From Anaerolineae bacterium (GTDB lineage: Bacteria; Chloroflexota; Anaerolineae; JAFGEY01), in contig JAFGJF010000297.1 of assembly GCA_016929205.1 (NCBI GenBank), positions 1 to 12,707 on the forward strand: 12,707 nt of DNA, written 5' to 3'. A model generated the notes under the pieces. It was not told the origin of the DNA and ran no database searches. It was given only the letters and a program-made list of their open reading frames with translations. This document shows positions 6,789 to 12,653 of this stretch, one piece after another (the stretch's first letter is position 1; each line of letters opens with the position of its first letter). The translations under genes were made by a program, and so were the position numbers.

Positions 6789-7157
6789 CTATCCGGTGCG
6801 GCCTTGCGGGCCGCCGGCAATGACGCCGATCTCCATCCGTTCACACCTGCCAACGCGCGCGCCCAGGATCTGGGCCAGGATCTGCGCGCCACAGCAAATG
6901 CCAAAGCAAGGCTTCCCGGCATCCAGGGCTTGTTCCAGGTAGGCAACCTCAGCCTGCAGAAAAGGGTGCTCGTGCGCGACATAAGCTGAGAGCGGCGTCC
7001 CGCCGACGAGAATGGCGTCAAACGACTCTAGCGGGGGCAGGAAATGCCCTCGATAGGCGTGCGTTACCTGATAGTCGATCCCTCGGGCGGCGAGATGCCG
7101 CTCGTAGAGACCAAATCCCTCAATTTCACAGTTCTGGATGGCCAGGATTTTGTTCAG
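6789..7157 (-). pseudogene. Class I glutamine amidotransferase, C-terminally truncated, apparent CTG start
   Basis: Translation from CTG at 7157-7155 gives 122 residues beginning (M)NKILAIQNCEIEGFG, followed by 'HAYRGHFLPPLESFDAILV', 'GGTPLSAYV' and the nucleophile elbow 'GKPCFGICCGAQILAQILGA' (residues 81-100). The family's Gly-x-Cys-x-Gly-x-Gln places the catalytic Cys at 88. AGGAG lies upstream of the CTG and no ATG, GTG or TTG occurs in frame between the upstream in-frame TAA and the conserved sequence, so ordinary gene finders miss it. Full-length proteins of this GMP synthase-like group are roughly 190-240 residues and carry a later catalytic His-x-Glu; here the frame ends with TAG-TGA soon after 'CERMEIGV', so that half is absent. 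It sits 23 bases downstream of the Ntn-hydrolase gene and 44 bases before hcp. Amide hydrolysis should be impossible without the His and Glu, so a relic is most likely. Confidence 0.78.
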
Positions 7158-7180
7158 TTCCTCACTCCTGATGGAGGTTC

Positions 7181-8782
7181 TCAGGTTCGATCGTTAGCTG
7201 GTGCTCGCGTTTGCGCTTGATGTGCCAAGATCCACTCATCCAGGTGCCCGACCTTGAAAACGACCCGGATGCATTGGTTTAGTACCAAAGCAACGGGGAT
7301 GGAGAGCAAGTTGGCCGCGGCCAGGACCACCGTATAGAGCAGTACGTACTCTTCCCAGCCGGTGAAAACTGAGTAATAGTACCGCGCCGGGATGTAGAAC
7401 CCGACGAACGCCCAGGCCCAACCGGCGAACACCGCAAGCAGCAGGTTCCGCTTGCGCAGCAAGGCCACGATCCCCGCCGCAAGGCCGTAGGAAGAGAGGG
7501 CAAAGACGACGTAGGGCAAGAGCTCGTCGCTGCACCCATAGACCCAACAGTGGGCGACCTCGCTCGCCATGAGCCCCACGACGGCGAGGGACAGGGCAAT
7601 CCATGGCGTGAAAGCCAGGCCGGCGATGGTGACGAGCGCGGCCATGAACGAGAGATAAAAGGTGATCGTCACCAGGTTGGGAATGGGCACAAAGCGGATC
7701 GGGATCCGCAGTACGGTGCGGCTGAGGACCATCAGGCACACGAGCGCCCCGGCGATCAGGATGAATCGCCTGGCGGACGCTCCACCGTGCCGGCGCCACA
7801 CCCCGTAGCACAGCCCTGCCAGGACAAGGCCAGCGATAATCAGCAGCAGCGGCGCGACCCAATTGGTGCCTGTGGCCAGGTGCGTATCCCCGGCCTGCTG
7901 CCAGACCAGTGCCTCGATGTCGTAGGAGTGAACACCCTTGGCCATCTCCTCCGCGACGTTCAGCGTGGCACCCTGGTTGAAATCGCCCCGCGAAAAGAGG
8001 GTGATCGTGCCGGCCTTGAGGTCGACGATGTAGGAGTACATCACGATGCCCAGTGCCGTCTCTTCCAGGACCGCAGCGCATCCCTCGCCGGTCAGGGGAT
8101 CCATCGTCTCAAGCATGGCCGCAGCGGTCTTGTACCGGCGATCGGTATCGCGTCCGGCCGGGTCTTGCACCAGGCTGAAATTGGTGGAAACGAGATAGCC
8201 TCCCGACTTGTCCGTGATTGCCAGTTCGCCGCGCGCGTCCAGCCCCAGCACGACCGCGTTGCCCTGCCGGTCGGCAACGTGCACTTGCTGGGTTTCCAGG
8301 AAGCGCAGGTCATATCCCTGCACCCATTCCCTGACCTGCTCGATGGTCGCGCATCGCTCCAGCATCTCGACAAAGAAAGAGCCGGGATAGGGCGTTTTGT
8401 CCGGATGGCGGGCGGCGCGCGTAGTGTGCAGCGCGTTCGAGTCGACGACGAGGTCCTGGTCATTCATCCCGCCGACGGGGACGTCCGCGTGCCCGCCGAC
8501 CGAGTAACCAAAGAGGACAACGCCGTACCGGTCCCTGCGCGGCGGATAGAACCAGACTCGCCCCTGGCGCGCGTCGTCGTTGTCTTCGTTGTTGCCGAAA
8601 AAGGCCGCGTTCTGATCGGCGACCGTGAAAATGGTGCAGCTTGGAGAGGCTTGATGCGTTGGCCAGACGGCGCTGAGCGTGGTGCCCAGAGCCGAGGCCA
8701 GAACTGCAGCAGCCAAGACCGCGGCCGCCGAAACCGCGGCTGCCGGAACCGCAGTGGCCAGAGTATGAAAGCCGGTTTTCAT
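7181..8782 (-). CDS. Ntn-hydrolase-like (choloylglycine hydrolase/AAT family) domain fused to a polytopic membrane domain
   Basis: This 533-residue protein starts at the ATG at 8782 with GGGGGAG just upstream. Residues 1-40 form an alanine-rich hydrophobic export segment containing four copies of an A-V-x-A-A/S pentad (11-30). Cys49 ('SPSCTIFTVADQ') followed by 'FFGNNEDND' (61-69) matches the N-terminal nucleophile and Asn/Asp pattern of linear-amide C-N hydrolases. A conserved-looking 'VPVGGMNDQDLVVDSNAL' follows at about 101-118 and 'YLVSTNFSL' at about 196-204. The hydrolase part runs to about 295 and would face outside. The remaining about 235 residues hold six or seven membrane helices (from about 309 to 505) and a cationic tail. 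Cleavage before Cys49 would be needed to activate the enzyme. The substrate is unknown: an N-acyl amide or a peptide-like amide is plausible. It is 13 bases downstream of the kelch gene, suggesting one transcript. Confidence 0.75.
   Translation of the reverse strand: MKTGFHTLATAVPAAAVSAAAVLAAAVLASALGTTLSAVWPTHQASPSCTIFTVADQNAAFFGNNEDNDDARQGRVWFYPPRRDRYGVVLFGYSVGGHADVPVGGMNDQDLVVDSNALHTTRAARHPDKTPYPGSFFVEMLERCATIEQVREWVQGYDLRFLETQQVHVADRQGNAVVLGLDARGELAITDKSGGYLVSTNFSLVQDPAGRDTDRRYKTAAAMLETMDPLTGEGCAAVLEETALGIVMYSYIVDLKAGTITLFSRGDFNQGATLNVAEEMAKGVHSYDIEALVWQQAGDTHLATGTNWVAPLLLIIAGLVLAGLCYGVWRRHGGASARRFILIAGALVCLMVLSRTVLRIPIRFVPIPNLVTITFYLSFMAALVTIAGLAFTPWIALSLAVVGLMASEVAHCWVYGCSDELLPYVVFALSSYGLAAGIVALLRKRNLLLAVFAGWAWAFVGFYIPARYYYSVFTGWEEYVLLYTVVLAAANLLSIPVALVLNQCIRVVFKVGHLDEWILAHQAQTRAPANDRT
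8693..8752 (-). repeat. Four 15-bp repeats coding a signal-segment pentad
   Basis: Four consecutive 15-base units (8693-8707, 8708-8722, 8723-8737, 8738-8752) encode AVPAA, AVSAA, AVLAA and AVLAS in the leader of the Ntn-hydrolase protein. The last two plus-strand units differ at only two of 15 bases. The unit preserves frame and could vary in copy number. Confidence 0.7.
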
Positions 8783-8795
8783 ATGCTCCCCCTTT

Positions 8796-9890
8796 TCACG
8801 GTGAGACCCTCACCCATTGGCCCTCCGTCTCAGCCATGCCCAGGATCCACGTATCCCTCAAGTCTGTGAAATCCTCTTCAAGACCGCCAAAGAGAATGAC
8901 CACGTCGTGCGCAGTGTCGTAAGCCATCGCGGCGTTCACCCTGGGCGACGGTGCGGCTGTAGTATCCATTCTGGTCCAGGCGTTGTGCTCCGGGCTCGTG
9001 ATCCAGGTGTCGTTCAGGAAACCACGACTGCCGTTGCCGCCAAAGATCAGCACGCGACCGGTGGTATCGACGATGGCCTGGTGCCAGTATCTTGGCGGGG
9101 GACCGGGCGTACCGTAGGCCAGCTTTTCCCAACGGGTGCCTGCATCGTCATAGCGCCACATATCCTCTTCGTACCAGTGCGAGGTGGCCTGTCCATTCTG
9201 ATAGGCCGACGCGTGTCCTCCCCACTGGAGCACCTGATGATGGACGTTGTCATAAACCATCGTTTGGCCGTACATCACCGGCGGGGAAGACGGCGTCTGT
9301 ATCTCGGTCCAATTGTTTGTCTCAGGATCGTAGGCCCAGGTATCGCCGTATCTGTCCCGGCTGTCTTCCAGCCCATAGCCGCTGAACAGGATCACCCTGC
9401 CGTTCGCCGCGTCGTAGGCCATCCCGGCATCGCTCCTGGGAGGGGGACTGACTGCCGGCGTCATCTTGTGCCAGGCATTGGCGGTGATGTCATAGACCCA
9501 CGTGTCGGCAAGCCGTTCCCGGGCGATCCCACCAAAGAGGACGAGCTGGTGGCGGTCGGGATCATAGACCACGTTGGCGTTGCCCCTGGCGGGAGGCCGG
9601 CGAAGGGTGTAAACGGGCATCCATTTTCGTTTTTCACAGTCAAAGGTCCAGAGATCGTTGCGATAGGCGGTGCCAAACAGACCCTCGTATCGCCCGCCAA
9701 ACAGATAGGCTCTGTTTTCCGCCGGCACAAAGACCATCCCCGCCGCATAGCGAGCAGGGGGCGCTGCGGCACCGATCACACCCCAATCGTATAGCAGCCC
9801 TACTCCGATCGCGAGTACGACCAGCGCGATCGACACAACCCAGATCGGACGCTTTGATCTTTTGGCTGGATTTTCTCTCACGTCTCCCAT
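8796..9890 (-). CDS. Membrane-anchored kelch-repeat protein
   Basis: This is a 364-residue protein with a positively charged start, one hydrophobic anchor (about residues 16-38) and then a run of six kelch-type blades outside the membrane. The blades are visible from the repeating pattern of a small hydrophobic strand, 'LFGG' or a variant (LFGG 63-66, LFGG 118-121, LFSG 168-171, QWGG 222-225, IFGG 282-285, LFGG 333-336), then D(T/L/M)W and an aromatic-rich 'W' strand. Each blade also begins with a 'PPxR' type turn, as in 'PPARGNANVVYDP' and 'PPPRSDAGMAYD'. This forms a six-bladed beta-propeller that most often binds proteins or sugars. No catalytic residues are evident, and galactose-oxidase motifs are absent. 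The ATG at 9890 has GGAAG at about five bases, and that site lies inside a hairpin. It is followed after 13 bases by the Ntn-hydrolase/membrane gene, so the two products may work together at the cell surface. Confidence 0.87.
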   Translation of the reverse strand: MGDVRENPAKRSKRPIWVVSIALVVLAIGVGLLYDWGVIGAAAPPARYAAGMVFVPAENRAYLFGGRYEGLFGTAYRNDLWTFDCEKRKWMPVYTLRRPPARGNANVVYDPDRHQLVLFGGIARERLADTWVYDITANAWHKMTPAVSPPPRSDAGMAYDAANGRVILFSGYGLEDSRDRYGDTWAYDPETNNWTEIQTPSSPPVMYGQTMVYDNVHHQVLQWGGHASAYQNGQATSHWYEEDMWRYDDAGTRWEKLAYGTPGPPPRYWHQAIVDTTGRVLIFGGNGSRGFLNDTWITSPEHNAWTRMDTTAAPSPRVNAAMAYDTAHDVVILFGGLEEDFTDLRDTWILGMAETEGQWVRVSP

Positions 9891-9895
9891 TTCTT

Positions 9896-9950
9896 CCAGG
9901 CCTTTCCGCTACCATATGTGCACACCCGAGCAAACCTCGATGGTGCCTGG
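9896..9950 (-). promoter_or_regulatory. Nested bulged hairpin in the kelch leader, overlapping its ribosome binding site
   Basis: On the minus strand, CCAGGC-ACCAT-CGAG (contiguous, 9950-9936) can pair with CTCG (9930-9927), ATGGT (9915-9911) and GCCTGG (9901-9896), giving 15 base pairs with a five-base loop (GTTTG) and two one-sided bulges of 11 and 9 bases. It begins right after the TAG of the upstream oxidoreductase. Its last arm includes the GG of the kelch Shine-Dalgarno (TGGAAG), so it could hide the start site or act as a terminator/attenuator. Confidence 0.45.
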
Positions 9951-10592
9951 CTATGACTGCCGCACTCGCTGGCTGCCGCTCGCCGCCGAACGATAGATGG
10001 CATCAAGGATGCGCATCACGACGACGCTGCGCTCCGGCGGGCGCTGGGTCTCACGCCTCTCACGAATGCATTCAAAAAAGTGCCGGTAGGCCAGGACGTG
10101 CATGCCCTTGGGCAGGCCGCGTCGCAATCGCTTCAGGCACTCGACCAGGTAGACGTGGCCCAATGTGCCGGCGTCGATGTGGCGCTTGAGCGCCTGCACC
10201 TCACTTTCGTAGATGTGGTTCGGGCCGGTCATCGCCAGCACACCCGCACGGCGCACGGCCTGGACGATCCGGGCCATCTCGGATTCGTCCATAGCCGGCG
10301 GTTTTTCGAGGTACAAGTGTTTGCCGGCCTCGACGGCGGCGATGGCGATCTCGGCGTGGGCGTGCGGTGGCGTGCAGACGGCGACGACCTCGACCTCTGG
10401 CAAGGCGAGCAGGTCGGGGTAGCGATCAAAGGCATAGGAAATACCGTGTTGGGCGGCGAAGCGCGATGCACGCCCGGGCACCATGTCGGCCAGGGCGATC
10501 ACCTCGCCGCCTGCGGCGCGGATGTCGGGCAGGTGCCAGTCGACGCCGACGCGTCCCGCGCCGACGATGCCCACGCGGGGCCTGTCACTCAC
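9951..10592 (-). CDS. Gfo/Idh/MocA-family oxidoreductase with an internal deletion (213 aa)
   Basis: The start is GTG at 10592, chosen because GGAGGG lies about six bases upstream and the Rossmann strand follows at once; the frame also opens at an ATG 57 bases earlier. The NAD(P)-binding domain is clear: 'VGIVGAGRVG' (residues 7-16), 'VIALADMVPGRASRFAAQHG' (31-50), 'VVAVCTPPHAHAEIAIAAVE' (69-88) and the catalytic-region 'EKPPA' (96-100). After 'LVECLKRLRRGLPKG' (about 149-163) the protein jumps to 'MHVLAYRHFFECIRERRE' and 'VVMRILDAIYRSAASG', which is the normal C-terminal end. Full-length relatives have about 330-390 residues. The missing part, some 110-150 residues, is the substrate-binding beta-sheet with the family's 'GG(G)xxxDxGxH' His motif. 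The frame is kept across the joint (about 10095-10120). Activity is unlikely, and the gene is best seen as a deletion derivative. Confidence 0.85.
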   Translation of the reverse strand: MSDRPRVGIVGAGRVGVDWHLPDIRAAGGEVIALADMVPGRASRFAAQHGISYAFDRYPDLLALPEVEVVAVCTPPHAHAEIAIAAVEAGKHLYLEKPPAMDESEMARIVQAVRRAGVLAMTGPNHIYESEVQALKRHIDAGTLGHVYLVECLKRLRRGLPKGMHVLAYRHFFECIRERRETQRPPERSVVVMRILDAIYRSAASGSQRVRQS

Positions 10593-10692
10593 GGTATTCC
10601 CTCCAGAAGCGAATTCACATTCGATCATCCCAAAGCAAATGGTGCGCATTTTGTCACCAATCCGCTCAGCGAATGATAACTCTTATCTCTCG

Positions 10693-10720
10693 CCAGCCAG
10701 TGGTTTCGACCACTGACTGG
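10693..10720. terminator. Stem-loop with TTCG loop downstream of the peptidase gene
   Basis: CCAG (10693-10696) pairs with CTGG (10717-10720), and CAGTGGT (10698-10704) pairs with ACCACTG (10709-10715), around a TTCG tetraloop with a single C/A mismatch. It lies 61 bases after the stop of the minus-strand peptidase gene. No T-run follows on the minus strand, so it may be a 3' stabilising stem or a factor-assisted terminator. Confidence 0.45.
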
Positions 10721-10728
10721 TACGTCAC

Positions 10729-10768
10729 GTGCGCTCAAAACATACTCTATCGTTGGCGACGAGCGCAC
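10729..10768. repeat. 8-bp inverted repeat in the gap after the peptidase gene
   Basis: GTGCGCTC (10729-10736) and GAGCGCAC (10761-10768) form a perfect inverted repeat with a 24-base spacer, just downstream of the peptidase stop. It could fold as an additional 3' stem or be an operator-like site; its role is unknown. Confidence 0.35.
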
Positions 10769-10781
10769 ACCGCGCTTGCCT

Positions 10782-11984
10782 TCAATCTGATTTTCTGACC
10801 CAATCAAGCGGCTTGTCTTGCAGGATCTCGACCAGATTCGCGATCAATGATGCGACCTCACCCAGCTTGGCCGGACTGATCCACTCTATGGTATCGGTGG
10901 GCCGGTGAAGAACATCCGCTACCCCCACGGCACTAAAGGCCACAGAGGGAACACCTCGCGACAAGAACGCACCGTGGTTGCTCGCCATCCACGGATCGCT
11001 CCACCACACGCCCGGGTACCGTTTGTGCAGTTCGGCAACCTGATTCTGGAACGATTGGGAACAGGCCATGACGGCAATACTGTTCGTTCCCAGGATCTGC
11101 CCGGCACCATCCACGTTGATCACTGCCAGCATCTGTCCTATCTCATCTTTCCGCTGGGACCAATACGCGACATCTCCCAGGCCGCCCATTTCTTCGCCGT
11201 TAAAAGCCACCCACTCGATGCTGGTAGATAGATCTTGATCTGCCCACGACTCTGCCAGGGCCAACATGATCGCCACGCCGGATGCATTGTCGAATGCGCC
11301 TGGAGTGTCGAGCTTGGTGTCCAGGTGAGCGCACGGCACAATATGTTCTCGTTTCTGGCCGGCTTGCTTGCCCACGACATTGTACGCCTGCCCGGGCGCT
11401 CGCTGCGTCTCGATCCCGAGATGCAAGGCCGGATCACTGCGTTTCAGCAGCGCCAGCCCCACCTCGGCAGGAACCGTCACCGACGGGACAGAGAACGTAC
11501 CGTCCACGATCACCCGTTCCAGGCAGCCCACCTTGGGATTGACGGTGACGAGTGCCGCCGGCTTTTTGCGCTCCAGCATCTCCATGATCTTTCGATCACG
11601 CTCTGGGACATATATCCCATTCCGGGCCGAAAGGCCATACTGGGTCAGGCTGCCGTGTAGAATGCCGATCTGCCCACCCAGGCCTGCGTTTTCCAGTTCG
11701 GCGAGCGTCCCTATGGCTACCGCCGGAGCCGTGATGTCGCAGGGCAGCGAGAACACATTCGCCCTGGCCTCTACCGTTTCTCCGTCCACCTCCAGCCGCG
11801 TGTCCTGCTCCTCCCAGACGGGGCAGGGAAAAGCTTGCATTTCGACTGCCAGGCCACATGCCTCAAACACATCGTGCACATAGTTCACGGCGGCCCGGTT
11901 GCGCTTTGAGCCAACCGGGCGGGGACCGATCTTGACACTCAGATGTGTGAGGTGTTCCATTGCTCGCGCTTTGACACTATTCAT
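10782..11984 (-). CDS. M28-family metallopeptidase (aminopeptidase-like)
   Basis: This is a 400-residue protein. The ATG at 11984 follows GGAGG at six bases; a GTG 12 bases earlier is in frame but sits within the ribosome binding region. The zinc-peptidase domain is at about 200-395 with all expected residues: His220 and the catalytic-region Asp222 ('CAHLDTKLDTPGAFDNASG'), bridging Asp232, the general base Glu264 and ligand Glu265 ('NGEEMGG'), Asp292 ('INVDGAG') and His360 ('DVLHRPTDT'). The insert at about 85-190 resembles the protease-associated (PA) region carried by larger M28 enzymes. No signal peptide is visible, so it is probably cytosolic. The likely role is removal of N-terminal amino acids from peptides or dipeptides. 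The gene is preceded by a 28-codon ORF whose stop overlaps its start by ATGA. A strong promoter further upstream (12551-12579) points toward it. Confidence 0.93.
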   Translation of the reverse strand: MNSVKARAMEHLTHLSVKIGPRPVGSKRNRAAVNYVHDVFEACGLAVEMQAFPCPVWEEQDTRLEVDGETVEARANVFSLPCDITAPAVAIGTLAELENAGLGGQIGILHGSLTQYGLSARNGIYVPERDRKIMEMLERKKPAALVTVNPKVGCLERVIVDGTFSVPSVTVPAEVGLALLKRSDPALHLGIETQRAPGQAYNVVGKQAGQKREHIVPCAHLDTKLDTPGAFDNASGVAIMLALAESWADQDLSTSIEWVAFNGEEMGGLGDVAYWSQRKDEIGQMLAVINVDGAGQILGTNSIAVMACSQSFQNQVAELHKRYPGVWWSDPWMASNHGAFLSRGVPSVAFSAVGVADVLHRPTDTIEWISPAKLGEVASLIANLVEILQDKPLDWVRKSD

Positions 11985-12067
11985 ATCTGCCTCCACCCGG
12001 TTCGTTCCGTGTCGGCGACCAACGTGATCTTGGCGTCCGGTTCTGCCGGTCGCGGTTCATTTTTCAT
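11981..12067 (-). CDS. 28-residue upstream ORF overlapping the peptidase start
   Basis: The ORF starts with an ATG at 12067 with AGAGGTG just upstream. The product begins 'MKNEPRPAEPDAKITLVADT' and ends in 'ERTGWRQI'. Its TGA (11983-11981) overlaps the ATG of the peptidase (11984-11982) as ATGA, a classical arrangement for translational coupling. I know no homologue. It might be a real leader peptide, the residue of a decayed upstream gene, or chance. Confidence 0.4.
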   Translation of the reverse strand: MKNEPRPAEPDAKITLVADTERTGWRQI

Positions 12068-12096
12068 GGCACCTCTGGAAGAGGACCCACGTTCGA

Positions 12097-12399
12097 TCAT
12101 CGCTGAGTTAGTTCTGAGAGGATCTGTGTAGGCAGGTTGTCCCGGTTGTCCCTGGTAATGTGCCTGACCGTCACCCTTGGATGCGCCTTGACCCGGTCAG
12201 CAAAGGGCTGAGATCGCAGGACGATGGCACCGACGACAGCAACCTCACTGTCCGGTATCCTGAGGATCGCATCGCGAAAGCGCGGCGACACACCGATTTT
12301 CCTGAGGATCCCTGATAGGCAGCGTCCTTTTGCACGTCTGCACGTGTCTGCATTGTCTCCCTGGCTTCCCGCGGGGGACAAAAGCAAACTATGATCCAA
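12097..12399 (-). pseudogene. C-terminal fragment resembling a THEP1-type nucleoside-triphosphatase
   Basis: The last 69 or so residues of this open frame read 'LRKIGVSPRFRDAILRIPDS', 'EVAVVGAIVLRSQPFADRVK' and 'AHPRVTVRHITRDNRDNLP'. This pattern (an 'E/KIG...F..A' helix, a 'GxIxLxxxxFxxRxKxxPxV' strand and 'ITRxNRDxLP') matches the C-terminus of THEP1-like NTPases (PF03266-type), which hydrolyse nucleoside triphosphates. The N-terminal part carrying the Walker A loop is absent. Residues before 'LRKIG' ('MDHSLLLSPAGSQGDNADTC') do not look like the family and no ribosome binding site is evident. It is most likely a remnant; the identity rests on pattern recall and should be treated as moderate to low. 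Confidence 0.45.
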
Positions 12400-12407
12400 G
12401 TGGTCCG

Positions 12408-12545
12408 TCAGTTTGAGTTCAGACCAAACGCCCTTGTTCCGAGCTTTTCTTTGTAGAGAACTTCATAGGCGATGACCTCGTTCTTGGTCATCATCAACGG
12501 CAAGGTGTGCAGGATAGTAAAGAGGCTTTCATTTTGTTCCGAACA
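12408..12545 (-). pseudogene. Short coding-like fragment of unknown origin
   Basis: The frame from 12545 to the TGA at 12410-12408 reads 'SEQNESLFTILHTLPLMMTK' then 'NEVIAYEVLYKEKLGTRAFG', which has the composition of a real protein C-terminus. The only ATGs in it (12494 and 12491) would give 28 or 27 residues with no good ribosome binding site. It lies just downstream of the minus-strand promoter. It may be the end of a lost gene or a small peptide; no family is recognised. Confidence 0.3.
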
Positions 12546-12550
12546 TCAAC

Positions 12551-12579
12551 ATTATACCATTTCCCACTATTTCCGGCAA
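12551..12579 (-). promoter_or_regulatory. Strong sigma70-type promoter reading left
   Basis: On the minus strand, TTGCCG (12579-12574), a 17-base spacer and TATAAT (12556-12551) with an upstream TGG (extended -10 element TGgTATAAT) form a near-consensus promoter. Downstream lie the short fragment, the THEP1-like remnant, the 28-codon ORF and the M28 peptidase, which it may therefore drive. Confidence 0.65.
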
Positions 12580-12624
12580 AGCGACGTAAACAGCGGTACG
12601 TATATTTTACACACACAACCGATT

Positions 12625-12653
12625 TTGCTGGATAACGTTCGACAAGGTATAAT
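12625..12653 (+). promoter_or_regulatory. Sigma70-type promoter reading right, off the window
   Basis: TTGCTG (12625-12630), a 17-base spacer and a perfect TATAAT (12648-12653) form a good promoter on the plus strand, divergent from the one at 12551-12579. No gene begins with a clear ribosome binding site before the window ends, so the target lies beyond 12707 or begins close to it. Confidence 0.55.

Noticed and set aside
5473..6942. Long plus-strand frames opposite hcp
   Set aside because: They are antisense to a gene with all Hcp cluster ligands and have no recognisable domain or start signal.
7550..8869. A long open frame on the plus strand opposite the Ntn-hydrolase gene (439 codons)
   Set aside because: It is antisense to a gene with clear family motifs, has no ribosome binding site, and its composition (many Asp, Gly, His, Arg, Val) is what the complement of GC-rich codons gives.
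8817..9794. A 325-codon plus-strand frame opposite the kelch gene
   Set aside because: It is a shadow of the kelch repeats; it shows repeated motifs only because the sense gene does.
10729..10768. The inverted repeat as an intrinsic terminator of the peptidase gene
   Set aside because: The 24-base loop and the absence of a T-run argue against termination; it is kept only as a repeat of unknown role.
12009..12131. Plus-strand reading 'NVILASGSAGR' resembling the start of a Maf-type nucleotide pyrophosphatase
   Set aside because: Only about ten residues match; nothing after them fits, and the minus strand here holds the 28-codon ORF and the end of another fragment. Chance is more likely.
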